From contig NC_056734.1 in the NCBI RefSeq assembly GCF_019279795.1, positions 3,361,006-3,425,005 on the forward strand: DNA of 64,000 nucleotides, given 5' to 3'. Source of the DNA: Protopterus annectens (lineage: Eukaryota > Chordata > Ceratodontiformes > Protopteridae). The translations under genes and the position numbers were made by a program. The notes under the pieces are model-generated. The model made no database searches. It saw only the letters and a list, made by a program, of their open reading frames with translations, and had not been told where the DNA came from. Positions 1-12,116 of this stretch are shown one piece after another (positions within the stretch are counted from its first letter, which is position 1; every line of letters starts with the position of its first letter).

Positions 1-1
1 C

Positions 2-2558
2 TACAATAGAGAAGAATGCATCCCTTTAGAAGATGTAGGTCCCAGGAGATCAGAGAGGTTAAAAAAACGAGTCCCCCAACAACAGTCATATGCACAGGTG
101 GCGGGGGATTATCGATTCTACAACAGGGGGAATGCACAAGTAGAATTGAGAAGTAACTTGATGGTGTTTGGGAGTTCTTCTCATGAGAACATACATATTG
201 AAAATGAGACGGGCTCTATTATATACACTCATTCAACAATTTTAATATTTTTAATTACACCGACATGGAGATTGAGACTTTTTTCATCTATTTATAAAAG
301 GATTTACCTTTGTACCATATAGGACACCCAGTATTGATAGTATTTTGCTAGATGTTAAGCTATTTAGCAGGAAGTTGAATTTAGCAATTATTTTTGAAGA
401 TACAGGACTATCTGATGGACAAGGAATTTAAAAAAAACGTAGTATGTATAATCCACCACTACAGCATGATATTTTGTATTTTGAGAATGTACTTACCAAA
501 CAAATCAGAAATAATTATTATTATAATATAGAGAAGAATGAAAGTAATTTAACACGGGATGAAACCAAGCTTATCTATGAGCTCAGATGTAATGAAAAAA
601 TCCGAGTGATGAAACCTGACAAGGGTGGGGGTATGGTTCTAATGGATCAGTGGGACTATACTAGAAAAATGCTTGACATTCTAAACAACACCAGTAGTTA
701 CACCCTTGTTTCTAAGAACGAAATTAATATTTCATACCAAAAGATTGATTACATTTTAGATGATAACTTGTTACAAGGGCTCATTGATATGGAATTACAC
801 AATTATTTGAAGGTAAGGAAGCCAGTTATTCCAGCTATTTCTGGAATTCCCAAAACTCATAAATGTGTACACGATCCTCCAATGAGGCCCATTGTGTCAT
901 CCCAAGGTTCAAAGACGCAACCCTTAGCAATATATATAGATACGAAATTGAAGGGGTACCACTCTAAATATCATCATATATTAGTAGACTCTTGGGATTT
1001 CCTGAAAAAGATTGGAAGCGTGACATACAAGGAGAATGCCCATTTTATCACCATTGATGTCAAGGACCTGTTTACCGTTATACCCCATTCTATAGGGTTG
1101 GATTGGTTTGAAAAGATATTAATTGAAATGGATTTTTTTGAAACCGGATGAATTCAGGATAATTTTTGAAAATATGGAGTTGGTATTAAGAAACAATTAT
1201 ATATTCTTTCAAGGCGAATATTACCACCAGACTGAAGGTGTAGCTGTGGGGGCAGCATGTGCCCCCATGTATGCTAATATTATTATGCTACACTGGGAAA
1301 GACCGTATATTTTTGCATCCAATTTTTACCAATATATATCCACGGGTATTATCGGTTTTTGGATGACGTATTTATTTTGTGGACAGGACCAGAGTCTATT
1401 ATTAGTGATTTTATTGAATACATCAATAACAGTACTTCTTTTCTTAGGTTTACCCATGAAACCTATAAAGATGTAAGACATTATCTTGATGTAACTATTT
1501 ACAAGGATGAAGTAGCTAAAAGATATAAATCTACCATTTATAGGAAAAATAACTTTTCCAATGCCTATTTACACTGAGAGTGATCACCCCATTCATTTGA
1601 AAAAGAATATTGTTAAGAGACAAATGATTCGTGTGTCCAGGATGACAACAGAACAAGAAGTCTTCTTGAAGGAAGTAGATATTCTAGAAAATATGTTTCA
1701 CCAAAGGGGATACCCAGTAGCTTTAACACAGACTATTAAAAAATTTGTAATAGAAAGAAGAGAAACCAACTATCCACCTTTGCTCGGGTTTGATTACAAT
1801 TTAGGGGAAACTGTAGGTATTATAAATATAGTAAATAAACTAAATAACATCAAAACGATCCCATATTTGACCTTAACGTACCACCACAACATTGGATGGC
1901 TTAAAAAATGTATTAATGACACTTGAGATATGTTTAGATCTATGCCCACAAGAGTGACAGTATTTCAAAATAGTTTGACCTATAGTTATAGGAGAAATTA
2001 CAATTTGAAAAATATCCTAGAAAAGGGGAAGGAACGGTATTCTAATAGTAGTTATAGTTACGCTATTAACAAAAGAGGTACTTTTAGATGTGGGAGATGT
2101 CCCCAATGTTCTTTTATTGCTGACGAAAAGATGGTGAAGTTACCTAGTGTTATAGAGCAACCCTAAAAGCTACAAAATATAGTAGCTGTTACACTAAAGG
2201 AGTTGTATACCTAGCTTACTGTAAGTCCTGTTGGTGTTTCGACATTGGTAAGACTGAAAGACACCTAAGGAGACGAATTTATGAACACATTAGGGACATC
2301 AACCGTAAAAATGAAAATAATGCATTATACAGGCATTCACTAGTTTGTATGGAAGCAAATTTTAAATTATGGGTACTGGAGATAGTGGAACCCTTGGAAA
2401 GAGGAGGTGATTGGGAAACTAGACTCACATACAGGGAAATGATGTGGCAACTAAAATTAGATGCATGTTGTGGAAATTGTCTTAATGACAATATTTCCAT
2501 ATTACCAGCATTAAAAGTGTTATCTCAGGACCCTCGAAAAACATACATACACGTATAA
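2..2558 (+). pseudogene. Penelope-like element ORF (RT + GIY-YIG), decayed
   Basis: This is the reverse transcriptase-endonuclease ORF of a Penelope-like retroelement, already open at the window edge. An N-terminal basic stretch (SERLKKR, near 45-75) is followed by the PLE-typical motif KPDKGGG (about 613-633), then GIPKTHK and RPIVSSQ (about 840-905), the palm segment FITIDVKDLF (about 1045) and the catalytic YIDDVF region (about 1355-1370). A cysteine-rich CGRCPQC linker lies near 2090-2110. The C-terminal GIY-YIG nuclease appears as GVVYLAYC and DIGKTERHLRRR (about 2200-2280), ending with a stop at 2558. The frame changes several times (near 330, 1140, 1370, 1560) and stops occur at 1926 and 2164, so this copy is dead. 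The family is clear from the RT and GIY-YIG order; the exact PLE clade is not determined. Confidence 0.88.
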
Positions 2559-3115
2559 ATTACCAACTATGGTATGTACATCAACTATTATAATTGTTGC
2601 TATTATATATTTAGGACCTATATATTTTATAATATACATTTTAGAATATATATGTGTACATATTTTTATATTTATAAACCCATTTTTTATTAGAGTACAT
2701 CTTTTTAGACAAGCTTAAGTTTTTATGTATTGTATATTTTAGGCTCTACTTATTTTAGGGTTATGAATACACTAGTTTATGGAAATATATATTTTTTATA
2801 GGTTGTTATTGCACTTTAAAAGTGAAGGTGGACAAGTTAATTAATTAACTATGGAAAGCACATCAATTGTTGTTTTATGGTGTTAATGGCAATGATATAA
2901 ATAAGTGCTACTGATAGCTTTATTTGATTCTGAAGAGGTCTCCGGTGCGGAGACGAAAGCGCTCAATTCTGTTTATTTTTGTAGTGGAATAAAGTTCACA
3001 TTTTGTATTTTTCGTACTGTTCTTGGAATTATTGGTGGAGTATTTGGAGTAAGAAGACAGCCTTCATTGATCCGTGTTGCTGAGTTTTATATGACTAAAA
3101 CACCGTACAGCTAAG
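2559..3115 (+). other. PLE 3' untranslated / pLTR-like region
   Basis: This AT-rich stretch follows the PLE stop codon and precedes the L2 element. It has no coding signal. It holds the hammerhead-like motif at 2908-2984 and an AATAAA signal at 2988-2993. In PLEs, hammerhead motifs sit in the terminal repeats (pLTRs), so this segment is best read as the 3' end of the same element. The outer boundary near 3115 is approximate because the flanking repeat starts without a visible target duplication. Confidence 0.55.
2908..2984 (+). ncRNA. Candidate hammerhead ribozyme of the PLE
   Basis: The conserved core CTGANGA is present at 2930-2936 (CTGAAGA) and GAAA at 2955-2958. Between them bases 938-944 and 948-954 of the 2 kb block (2938-2944 with 2948-2954) form a perfect 7-bp stem II closed by a GTG loop. 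After GAAA, a very short stem III (A2958-G2959 with C2962-T2963) leads to a CTC cleavage triplet ending at 2964. Stem I can form from GATT (2926-2929) with AATT (2965-2968), and further out CTAC (2908-2911) with GTAG (2981-2984). One extra G (2937) separates the core from stem II compared with the textbook fold. Minimal type I hammerheads are known in Penelope-like elements. Activity is not shown by sequence alone. Confidence 0.6.
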
Positions 3116-3139
3116 AGAGGAGGCGGAGTCCCTCTCCTA

Positions 3140-6100
3140 TATCAGAACAACATCATTGTTGAACTATTTAACATAGAAATCCCTGCATTTAATAATGCAG
3201 AGAACCTACTCGCTAAGGTAAGACTAAAATACACAAAAATAGCTAAATGTCTTGGGATCATATATCCCTCCAGGAGATGACATCAAAACCCTAGAATCTC
3301 TTCTCCAGTGGACATCAGAAACCCTCCCCCATGAAACCATTATACTAGGTGACATCAATATTGATTGGACCTCACTTAAATCACCCCACCCCTCAAGTCA
3401 TATTAACCTTTACAGATTCTCACAGCTTATACAAACCCCTCCTAGGGTAGACAAAACCTCAAAAAAAGAATCAATACTAGACTGGATTCTTACCATTTGC
3501 CCATCTTTCACCCATAATTTCGGTACAATACCTGCCACTCTAAGCGACCACCTCCCAACCTTCTTCATCAGAGACCAAACTAAACTAGCTCTCTTAAACA
3601 TATCAGTTACACTAAAAACGTCAGGGCTGACTACCTTAATACAGCCCTTAAACAGTCTAACTGGTCCCGTCTTTTAACACTTCCTTTAGATGAAGCAGTT
3701 GAGTATTTCAACACTGTCTTAAGCCTTCTCAACCAACTTGCTCCACCAAGAGAGATCCACACTAAAACCATCTATGCCCTATGGGTTTCTAAGAGCACTA
3801 GGCAACTTATGAAACAAAGAGACAAAGCATGGGACACCTGGCGCAGAAACAAAACTACTCCCAATAGGCAAACGTTCTTACAACTGGAAAATGCTGTAAA
3901 AAAAAATCAGACTAGACAAACAAAAGTACTATAGTGAAATTCAAACTAAGCACGATACCAGCCCACAAAAGCTCTTGGCTGCTATAAACAGTATTCTCCA
4001 ACCAGTTAAATCACCAACTCCTCATCCAGACACCACCTCTATAAACACAGCCACCCAATTCAGTGAGTTCTTTACCAACTCTATATTAAAGCTGTCAACA
4101 GACCCACACTCCTCAACCCCCACTATACTATATAACCCATAAAATAAGGCTAACTCCTTCACCCTTCAACCTGTACCAACTTAGACCATCTATAGACACC
4201 TAACCAAATTTGAACCCACCACCTTAGCAGTAGATAAACTACCTGCCAAATTCCTACAAATAGCCTTCAAAGCCATTTCCTACCCAGTCTCTATAATCAT
4301 TAATAAATCAATCTCAGAGCAAAAGGTGCCACTTCTCTTGAAAATCTCTTACATTATACCAATACACAAAGGGAGCAACTCCACTGACCTAATAAACGAC
4401 CGCCCAATAGCTGTAATTTTTCCCCACTGGCTAAAATACTGGAAAAATGTATCCACTCCCAGGTCCTAACACATCTCCTCTCCAACAATCTTCTTGCCGA
4501 AACTCAACACTGATTTCGCCCCAATAATAGTACTACCACTGCACTCATCCATTTTAGTAACCTAGCAAATATACAACGCAACAATGGCCAGCTAGTGTCT
4601 GCAGTTTTCCTTGACTTATCAAAGGCGTTTGATACAGTCTGCCATACAAAACTAATAACATCACTCTCAGAATGAAAACCAACTACCCCCACTCTGTTAT
4701 GGTTTCAAGACTGTCTCTCCCAAGAATGTCTCTCCCAATGCCAACAAGCTAAGTGGAAAAGCTCCCTTTCCCCCTTGCTTTCTTTAAAACTAGGAGTACT
4801 CCAAGGATCAATCTAGAACCCCTCCTTTTCACTATATTTACAAAAAAATCTTCAGAAAGCCGCCCCTCTTGCAAACCTGGTTCAATAAGCTGATGACTCC
4901 ACCTTAATCTGCTCTGCCCCCACCCTCCAGAAACTTCAAATCAAGACCCAAGAAGCCTTTACATCCATCGAAACCTGGCTAACAAACTGCCAGCTAATAC
5001 TAAATCTTATAAAGGCCCAACTTATGCTCTTTCATCCTTCCAAAGTACCTACTCCCCCGTTCTCTGTTTCCACATCAGATAATACCCCTATCCCCCCCCC
5101 CCGTCACACAAAACAAATTACTAGGTGTCTTTACTGACAATAATATGAAATTTGACAAACGTATAGCTCTTACAATAACCAAAATCAACAAAAAACTAGG
5201 TACTCTTTACAGATGTAAAAACTTCTTAACCAGCAGTAGTAAAGTTACCCTAGCTCTTACCAGACTTCTCTTTACGTTACTGCATGCTTTTCCTGTCCTA
5301 ATTAATCTAAACAAGAGTGATTTAAACAGGCTATCCGTATGCAACAACTAAATAGCAAAATTTGACACCAACTCCTCCTATCGCAACCACCACTGTCAGC
5401 CCCTAAAACAACTTTCCTGGCTGGAACTCCCTAACACCTGAGCTCTAAACCAACTTCTTCTAGCTCACCCAATACTGTACCAACCTGACAAAATTCCAAC
5501 CTTACAAGACCTAATCACCCTCTACTACTCCAGTAACAGAGAACTTATATCCACTAACAAGGCACTAATCGCAATCTCCAAAAGCCATTACAGCTCTGGT
5601 GACTCCCTCTATTCTAGCATCATTGCCAAAACTTGCAACTCCCTACCACTAGAAATCAGGTTACAACCTATCAAAACCATCTTCAAAAATCAGCTTATTT
5701 CCCAACTAAACAACTCCTGGACATGCAACTGCCTAGCACCTGGCTGACATATTCTAACTCCTTTCCCCTACCCACTATCCAACCTCTTTAAAACTCCCAC
5801 AGATGCACTATATATTATCACACGTTACTTACTAACTCACTGCTGCCTACTCCCCACTGTCCCATCTGTGCCCACTAACTCTCCCATAGACTAAGTTGAA
5901 AAGCTTTCCTTTAAAATGTCAATGCACCTCATACGAACTTGTCTGTATTCTCATTTTTTAGTTCTTCGTTTCTTGTCTTATCTTCAATACATCTTCAATA
6001 TTATCTGTACTAAACACACTGTATGAACAACCATCATATGTTACTACCTGCTATACTTTTAATTGTATGTCTAAACCACTATGCTTATGTAAATAACTTA

Positions 6101-6293
6101 TGCAATCATGTTATTACCGGATATATTTTTATAAGTGAATGTGTAAACCACAGTGCTCATGTAAATGTCTTGTGTATAGTTTGTTAGCAGTTGTTCTGGA
6201 GCTTTTATCCCCAGGCCTCCACTGAAAATGGGCAGCTCTGTCCAGTCGGACCTCTATGGTAAACAAATGTAAAATAAATGAATAAATAGAGAG
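3140..6293 (+). mobile_element. L2-type non-LTR retrotransposon (L2-1), 5'-truncated
   Basis: This is a LINE on the plus strand that starts inside the endonuclease domain and ends with an A/T-rich tail of TGAATAAATAGA type at about 6275-6293. The 3' UTR contains a CCTCCACTGAAAA-type segment (about 6217-6229) that recurs near the end of the second L2 copy (about 46400-46410), so both share one family. The 3' junction abuts DIRS-F RT sequence, which indicates insertion into or beside that older element. The 5' boundary is approximate. Confidence 0.75.
3190..5750 (+). pseudogene. L2-1 endonuclease-reverse transcriptase remnant
   Basis: The frame encodes the end of an APE-type endonuclease: YIPPGDD, then ILGDINIDW at about 3340-3368 and SDHLPTFF near 3543-3566, which carries the terminal catalytic SDH. 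The RT follows, with VFLDLSKAFDTV near 4597-4635 and an ADDSTL palm motif near 4891-4908. At the palm motif the tyrosine codon of YADD is a TAA, so the catalytic box itself is broken. Numerous other frameshifts and stops are present. The product would nick target DNA and prime reverse transcription in the L2/CR1 manner. The copy is non-functional. Confidence 0.78.
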
Positions 6294-7395
6294 AAGATGC
6301 TTGGAGACCAGTCTTGGACCTTTCTAATGAGACCTGTTTGTATAGTGCTTAACATCAAAATTATATTTCAGTCTGTTACCTTTTCTTCCTCATTCAAGTT
6401 TTCTGGTAACTTTACATTTGAAAGATGCTCATCTCATTTCTTTTTGCCTAGACCTCAGGCATTTCTCAAGGTTTGTGTATCTGGATCACTTTATCAGTTC
6501 TCTGCTTAACCCTTTGACTGTCCACTGCATCAAGAGTGTTAATTGTCTAGCTCCGGTTATAAATTGTTGCAGGCTACAGGGTTTCAGTCTTCTATTTTCC
6601 TTTTTTAGATGATTTGTTTATCATTGCAGAGTCTTTTTCAAAATGTCAGGAAACCCTCACTTGGGTGAGAGATCTCTTACATAAGCTGATTTTCCAAAAG
6701 AACAATCCAAAGTCCTTTTTGACTCCTTAACCCAAGATTGTTTTCCTGAAGTATCAGCTGGACATGTCAGTTCAAAGAGTTTTTCTTCCATGGGAAAATA
6801 GATCTAGATTTACATCTACGTCTAAGGTTTAACAGTTAAGACTTTGGTCACTGTGAGTGAATACCTCAACATTTTGGGTCTTATGTCAGCTGTGATTGTC
6901 GTGATAACGCTGGCAAGCAAGACTCCACATGAGAGAGAGACAGTGACATCTGAAGTCTCTTTGGTCCCAGCATGTACATTCCTTGCTTTTACAAATCCCA
7001 GTGCTGGGGTGTGTCAATAGAAGAAATACTTGGTTGAGACAACAAATATCCCTAAATGTGAATCTTTCTTATTTTTTCCTGCTCCAAAGCAGTCCGTCAT
7101 CTCAGATGTCTCATAGTTTGCTTTGGGAGCAATTTTCAGGAGGGATAATGGTGCAAGGTGTGTGTGACACCTAGGGTAGAGGCAAGCACACAAATATGAG
7201 AGATGCTTGTGCTGATCAAGGCACTGTACTCTGAGTCATCTTCGTACTGCAGTCATATGGTGCATCTTCAAGCGGGGAGGGAATTCACAGACTAGACATG
7301 TTAGCTTTGGATATAGCTTCACATCACAATCTCACTCTACAGGCATCCTTCATTCTGTAAGTGTAATATTGTGTTGCAGACGAGCAGAAAAGAAC
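6294..7395 (+). pseudogene. DIRS-F RT and RNase H remnant (5' part)
   Basis: Stops and frameshifts are common, but a translated patchwork aligns along the DIRS pol proteins found later in the window. LETSLG stands at the RPxLDLS position (about 6298), LVTLHLKDAH at the VTLDLKEAY palm motif (about 6405-6435), and a degenerate LDDLF region with LFIIAESFSKC occurs near 6605-6650. Near 7100-7135 the series SDVS.FALGA sits where RNase H has TTDASDxxWGA. The sequence is more diverged from DIRS-A/B/C than they are from each other, so it is an older copy or another subfamily. It is cut off near 7395 by CR1-1 and resumes at about 13086 with the methyltransferase-like domain. Confidence 0.65.
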
Positions 7396-7439
7396 AGGGC
7401 AGACCCTCGTAGGTACTAGGCTATCTGTCCCAAGGCATT

Positions 7440-10370
7440 TATAAGCCTAGCCAGAATGTGTTGACTTTCGCTGCCCCCTTAGATTAGTTCGCTGTGCCTC
7501 TGTGCAGCAGAGCCACTGAAGTGACCCCCCGGGGTAAACTTTGTTTCCCATCCACTCGTCAAGGTTTCTCTTGAAGAGTGTTAGCAAGGAGCAATGCCTA
7601 ATGTAGATTGGAATCTTGTTCCAAAGCATAGGAAGTCTCTGTGACAGGAATCTATCCCTCCAGCACGTCCTATTTATTGTTGTGGTGAGGTTTAGATCCC
7701 TACAGCCTGTGGCTCGAGGGGATAAGCTTTTTTTAGGTGAAGCATTTCCATCAGTTCTGGGTTGTACATGGCCTTGTATGTCAGGCAGAGATCACCTCTG
7801 AGTAGGCGGTATGCAACCGAGAACAGCTGGAGTTTCTTCAGTCGAGCTGCATAGGGCATCTGTTTGAGGCCAGTGATCCTTTTGGTGAGGTACTTCTGTG
7901 GTCTTTCCAGCTGTTGCAGGTGTCTTGTAAGGTACATCCCAAATGGGACGTTTTACTCTATGATGGGTCTGATGAGTGATGCGTAGAGGGGCACAATGAC
8001 CTCTTTTGATCTGGATGCAAACCCTTTTGTGATTAGGTGGGCCACATAGAAGGATTTTCTAACCACTTTGGCAATGTGATTATCAAAGAAGAGCTTAGTA
8101 TCTACTTGGTTCCCCAGATCCCTTATTACGTCTTCCGTATTTAGGGGACTACCACCTGTGTGGTAGTTTGTGGGTACTTTTTATTTTTTTCCAAAGGGGA
8201 TGACTATGCACTTTTTGGCAGTTAGCTTGAGGCCATGATTTTCACACCAGGTGTCTGTCTCAGTGAGATTCTTTTGGAGGATGTCTGTGTCAGCCGGAGA
8301 GTCAATTGTAGCCCCTAGTTTGCAGTTGTCTGCAAACTTGGTCAGCCATAGTCCTCATGTGCTTGCCTGTACCTCTGAGAAGTATATGCCGAACCGGAGG
8401 GGTCCTAGGACTGAGCCCTATGGAATGCCATTTGTAACCGGTTTAGAGTCAGACCTAGCTCCCGCAACTCTTACCATGTGGGTTCTGCCCATGAGCCAGT
8501 TGGCAACCCATCTTGTGACGTAGATGTTTATGTTCAGGCTGGTGAGCTTGTCTATAATACCAGAATGGGGAATGGTGTCAAAGGCCTTTGCGAGGTCTAG
8601 GTAGGCTGTGTGTACCACATTTCCTTCGTCTATAGCCTTGGTAACTGTCTCAAAGAAGTCCACCAGGTTTAGGAGGCATGATCTGCTCTTAAAGCCGAAC
8701 TGGGTAGGGTCCAGTGTTTGGAGGTTCCCAATGTCTCTGTTAATGAGTTCCATGATGATGCGCTCCATAGCCTTGCAGACCAAGCTAGTCAGGCTTATAG
8801 GGTGATAGTTCCCGGGGTCTGTTGTGGCTCCACCTTTGTGGAGCGGAATAACTGTTGCTGTGCGGCACTCTATAGGTACATAACCTGTGGAGAGGCTGAG
8901 TTTGAACAGTGTGTTTAGGTGATGGGTTAGTTCATCTTTGAGCTAGTGTAGGACGCAGCCTGGGACACTGTCCGGTCCCATTGATGCTGTGGTTTTGACT
9001 TTGGAGAGGGCTGTTTTAACCTGTCTGTGATTTCAGGAGCTCTACAGTCTTCTGGTATGGTTATGGGCCCTTTCGGGGGTGAGAGGGGGGTGAAGTTTGC
9101 GCTGAACCTGTCTGCCATGATGTTGGCAATATCGGTCGGTTCATTGTATTTTGTACCATTCTGCACTAACTCCAAGCAGATCTGAGCATTGCCACTTAGA
9201 TTCTTGACATAGCTAAATAATGTCTTGTGGTTATCTTTGGAGTCCTAGGCAATTTTTCTTTCGAAACTCTCCTTGGATGATTTTACGAGGGATCGTAATT
9301 TCTTGCTGATACGGATCAGGGATGTCTTCCCTTCTTGGGATTTTACTCTTTTCTGTACTAGTTTCCTCCTTCTATTGTATAGCTTGTTTATGGGTGGAGT
9401 CCACCAGACTGGTTTCCTTTTCTTGGAGGAGTGAGTCTTGGTTTTGCTTGGGATAGCACGATCCATGTATTCTTGTAAGTGCCCGTAGAATGCATTAGTA
9501 AAGGATATGGCAGCTTGGACAGTGTTATCCTTTAGCATGGGGGCTTTGAAACTTTCCACCTCGGTCTTAAGTAATGTGAAGTTTGCTTTTGTAACGTTTG
9601 TCACGGTGGTTTCCTTGTCTGGGGGTGGGGGCGGAATGTGGATATCCAAAGTGATTTGTTTATGGTAAGATCTGACCAGTGAGAAGTTGACCTGTGGTGT
9701 GGAGCAGCGGTCGCCCAGGTTGATGATGACCAGGTCCAATATGTTGTCACCTCTGGTGCGAGTGTTGACCAGTTGATCCAGGGCGTTTGAGTTTATAAAT
9801 TCTAGGAAATGTTGGACAAGGGAGTTAGTACTTGTGTAGTTCTCCCAATTAATGTTTGGATATTTAAAATCACCCAATGTTAGAGTGTTGGTAGGACTTT
9901 TATAGTTCCCAGTGTTTCCAGAAATGCGGAATGGGGGTCCTGGGACATGGTGGATGATCTGTAGCAAGCTACAATTTGAATTGCAGTTTTGCCCGTTGTT
10001 AGTTGCACATGGATGATCTCTGAAGCATCGTGCTGTTCCATTTACCTGGAGGTGTGTGGGTATCCTTGATGAATATGGATACGCCCCTGCCTTTTGTATT
10101 TTGGTCCGGGTTCTGTGGCCGAATTGTATGGTATGAGTTGTAGCCTGCGCCCCCGCCTTTTGTATTTTGGTCCGGGTTCTGTGGCCGAAATGTATGGTAT
10201 GAGTTGTAGCCTGGTAGTGCTGGTGTGTGCTCTCTGGAGCCTTAAACCAGGTTTTTGTTACTGCACATATATCAATTTACTCTATACTGAGGAGTGCCTC
10301 GAGTGTGTGCATTTTGAGGTTTAGACTTCTGGTATTGAGTAACATTACCCTCAGTTTTTTGTTACTTGTG
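7440..10370 (-). pseudogene. CR1-1 ORF2: endonuclease-reverse transcriptase, decayed
   Basis: Reading the minus strand, the protein begins near 10370 with MLLNTRSLNLKM, the start of the APE-type endonuclease. It continues through a GDFKYPNINW segment (about 9845-9880), then RT motifs: DPTQFGFKSRSCLLNL (about 8660-8710) and AYLDLAKAFDTIPHS (about 8565-8610). The C-terminal thumb region lies at 7690-7940. The frame is open over 240 codons at 9245-9967 but is broken elsewhere by stops and small indels. The protein would catalyse target-primed reverse transcription. This copy cannot make a complete product. Confidence 0.8.
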
Positions 10371-10379
10371 CTATTTATG

Positions 10380-11348
10380 GCGGTGGGTTTGTCTTTTGAG
10401 CCTTGCCTAAAAAAGGCACTATGGGGGTGGCCAGAGCCTTGGCCAGTATTCGAAAGCCTAAGGGGTGACAGGTGCAAGCCGTCTCTAGCGAAGCAGCGTG
10501 GCTTGTCAAGCATGTCATCCCATGCGGGCAGACACTGGATCCCCTTTGAATGAAAACAGAAACTTAGCCAAAAATTGATAATTCTTTCTTTATACTGTGG
10601 TATCATTCTTGGTGAGGGCAGGATGCTACTCAGGGTCAGGGTCATACTAGCCAGGGCTACAAGATCAGAGAGGTCTTCCATGTCTCTTCATATAGTACAA
10701 TGTGGTACAGCTCAGGTTATTCACACCAACATGGACAATGACAGAGTCGTATTTGTACTTGTTCTGGACTGACCTGAGTGCTTGTGTTATGTGCCGGATC
10801 CTGGCACCCGACAGGCAGCTAACAGTAACCTTCTCCTTATTCAGCCTAGTGAGTGGGACCTCAGTGTGCCTTTCTATACAGTTGCCTATTACTAGTATGT
10901 TGGGTATGTTATTTTGCCTTAAGGTCTGTGATTGCATGGCACACTGATTTTGTGACGTATGTGTTTCACGATTTGTGTTGGGAGGGGTGGAGTTTGCTTG
11001 GATGTCTGCTTTGGAGGTCTCTGTTGCTTTTGCAGATTTTTATTTAGAGCTTCCAAGTATATTTTCGTGTATTTGTGTGTTTTTTGCCTGTGCTAGTTTT
11101 ATGGGTCTGTGTGAGACTGGTGGTGTAATGCAAGTATTTCCCTTCTCCTCTTGACTGTCTGATCCAGCCTTGGGATGAGAGAGCTTAGCCTCCATTTTGG
11201 CTGTATAATTGCATCTCTCAAATGTATTAGTGTTTGGTGGTAGGAGGAGAGGGTTGTCTGTGTACATGAGGCAGTTGTAACATTGCCTCAAAATGCCCAG
11301 ATTCACCAGTTGGACTGGAGAGTACACCTGAAACTGCCCTTTGGACAT
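10380..11348 (-). pseudogene. CR1-1 ORF1: esterase-like (SGNH) protein, decayed
   Basis: The minus-strand frame starts at 11348 with MSKGQFQVYS and a cysteine-containing segment (QCYNCL). It then covers an SGNH-hydrolase-like domain: VIGNCIERHT near 10860-10890 where CR1 ORF1 proteins have GDS, the block VIVHVGVNN near 10725-10750, and DGLHLSP near 10460-10480, which supplies the terminal Asp-His pair. CR1 ORF1 proteins of this type bind RNA and carry an esterase domain of uncertain role. Here the catalytic serine motif is altered from GDS to GNC. The coding frame is split by indels. ORF2 follows directly downstream. Confidence 0.7.
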
Positions 11349-12052
11349 GCCTGGATATAGGTACAGTGAACTGTTTTACTGAATGGCTGGTAAGGTTGAA
11401 TAAAGAGCCTCCTCCTTCTGTACAGTATAGGAGGGTCTAGTGCTAGGGTTTATAAGTGCTTGCTATGAGTTTTGAGCAAGTGCTAGGCTGAGAAATTAAT
11501 GGCTTGTGTGCTTAAGTTGAAAGTTTGTCTCGTTCCAAGGGAAAAAATTGATGAGGAGACTTTGTGGAGCCGGAAATAATTATAACCTAGCTAACCGGCG
11601 CTGCCTGGTGTGCAAAACTGGGCAAATGCGGTATTTATAGCAGGGAAATGAAAGAGATAGAAATTAGCCCAAAATGGCCAATAAACTACTAATTTCTGGG
11701 CTGAAACCACTCCTCCAGGGACAGATAGACTGCTCAAAGCTCCCCTCTCTCACAGGTGAACAGAGAAACTTCCTTCTGTCTAGGTGAGGTATGGGCAAAC
11801 ACTGAGATTTGTAACACAGCCCTGAATTCAGCACCTAACCTGAAAACTGGATGATACTATCTTAGAAAGGCGGGAAACAAGTATATATATATATTTTTTT
11901 TCAGAAAATAAAGCAGATACAATCAAAAAAACTCTTTAAATGCACAGAAAAGGACACTTATTGTTATATATCTCGGATCAGAGTTGTAGTCAATGCCACT
12001 AATAATAAAGTAGGAAGAAACACAAATACAGTAAAAGCAGATGAATAGAATG

Positions 12053-12116
<64 letters not shown>

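Larger units (their letters stand above)
7396..11400 (-). mobile_element. CR1 LINE (CR1-1), nearly full length, minus strand
   Basis: The element lies on the minus strand, with its 3' end at about 7396-7415. The terminal GGTACTAGGCTATC-like segment (7411-7424) recurs in similar form at the 3' ends of CR1-2, CR1-3 and CR1-4. Both ORFs are recognisable: ORF2 with endonuclease and RT, and ORF1 with an esterase-like domain. The element interrupts DIRS-F between RNase H and the methyltransferase-like domain, so it is younger than DIRS-F. Sequence upstream of ORF1 (11349-13085) may be its long 5' UTR, because DIRS-F resumes only at about 13086. Confidence 0.8.

Noticed and set aside
12054..12111. 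CRISPR or other spacer-repeat arrays
   Set aside because: Only simple repeats and transposon-derived repeats occur, with no regular spacers. The DNA is vertebrate.
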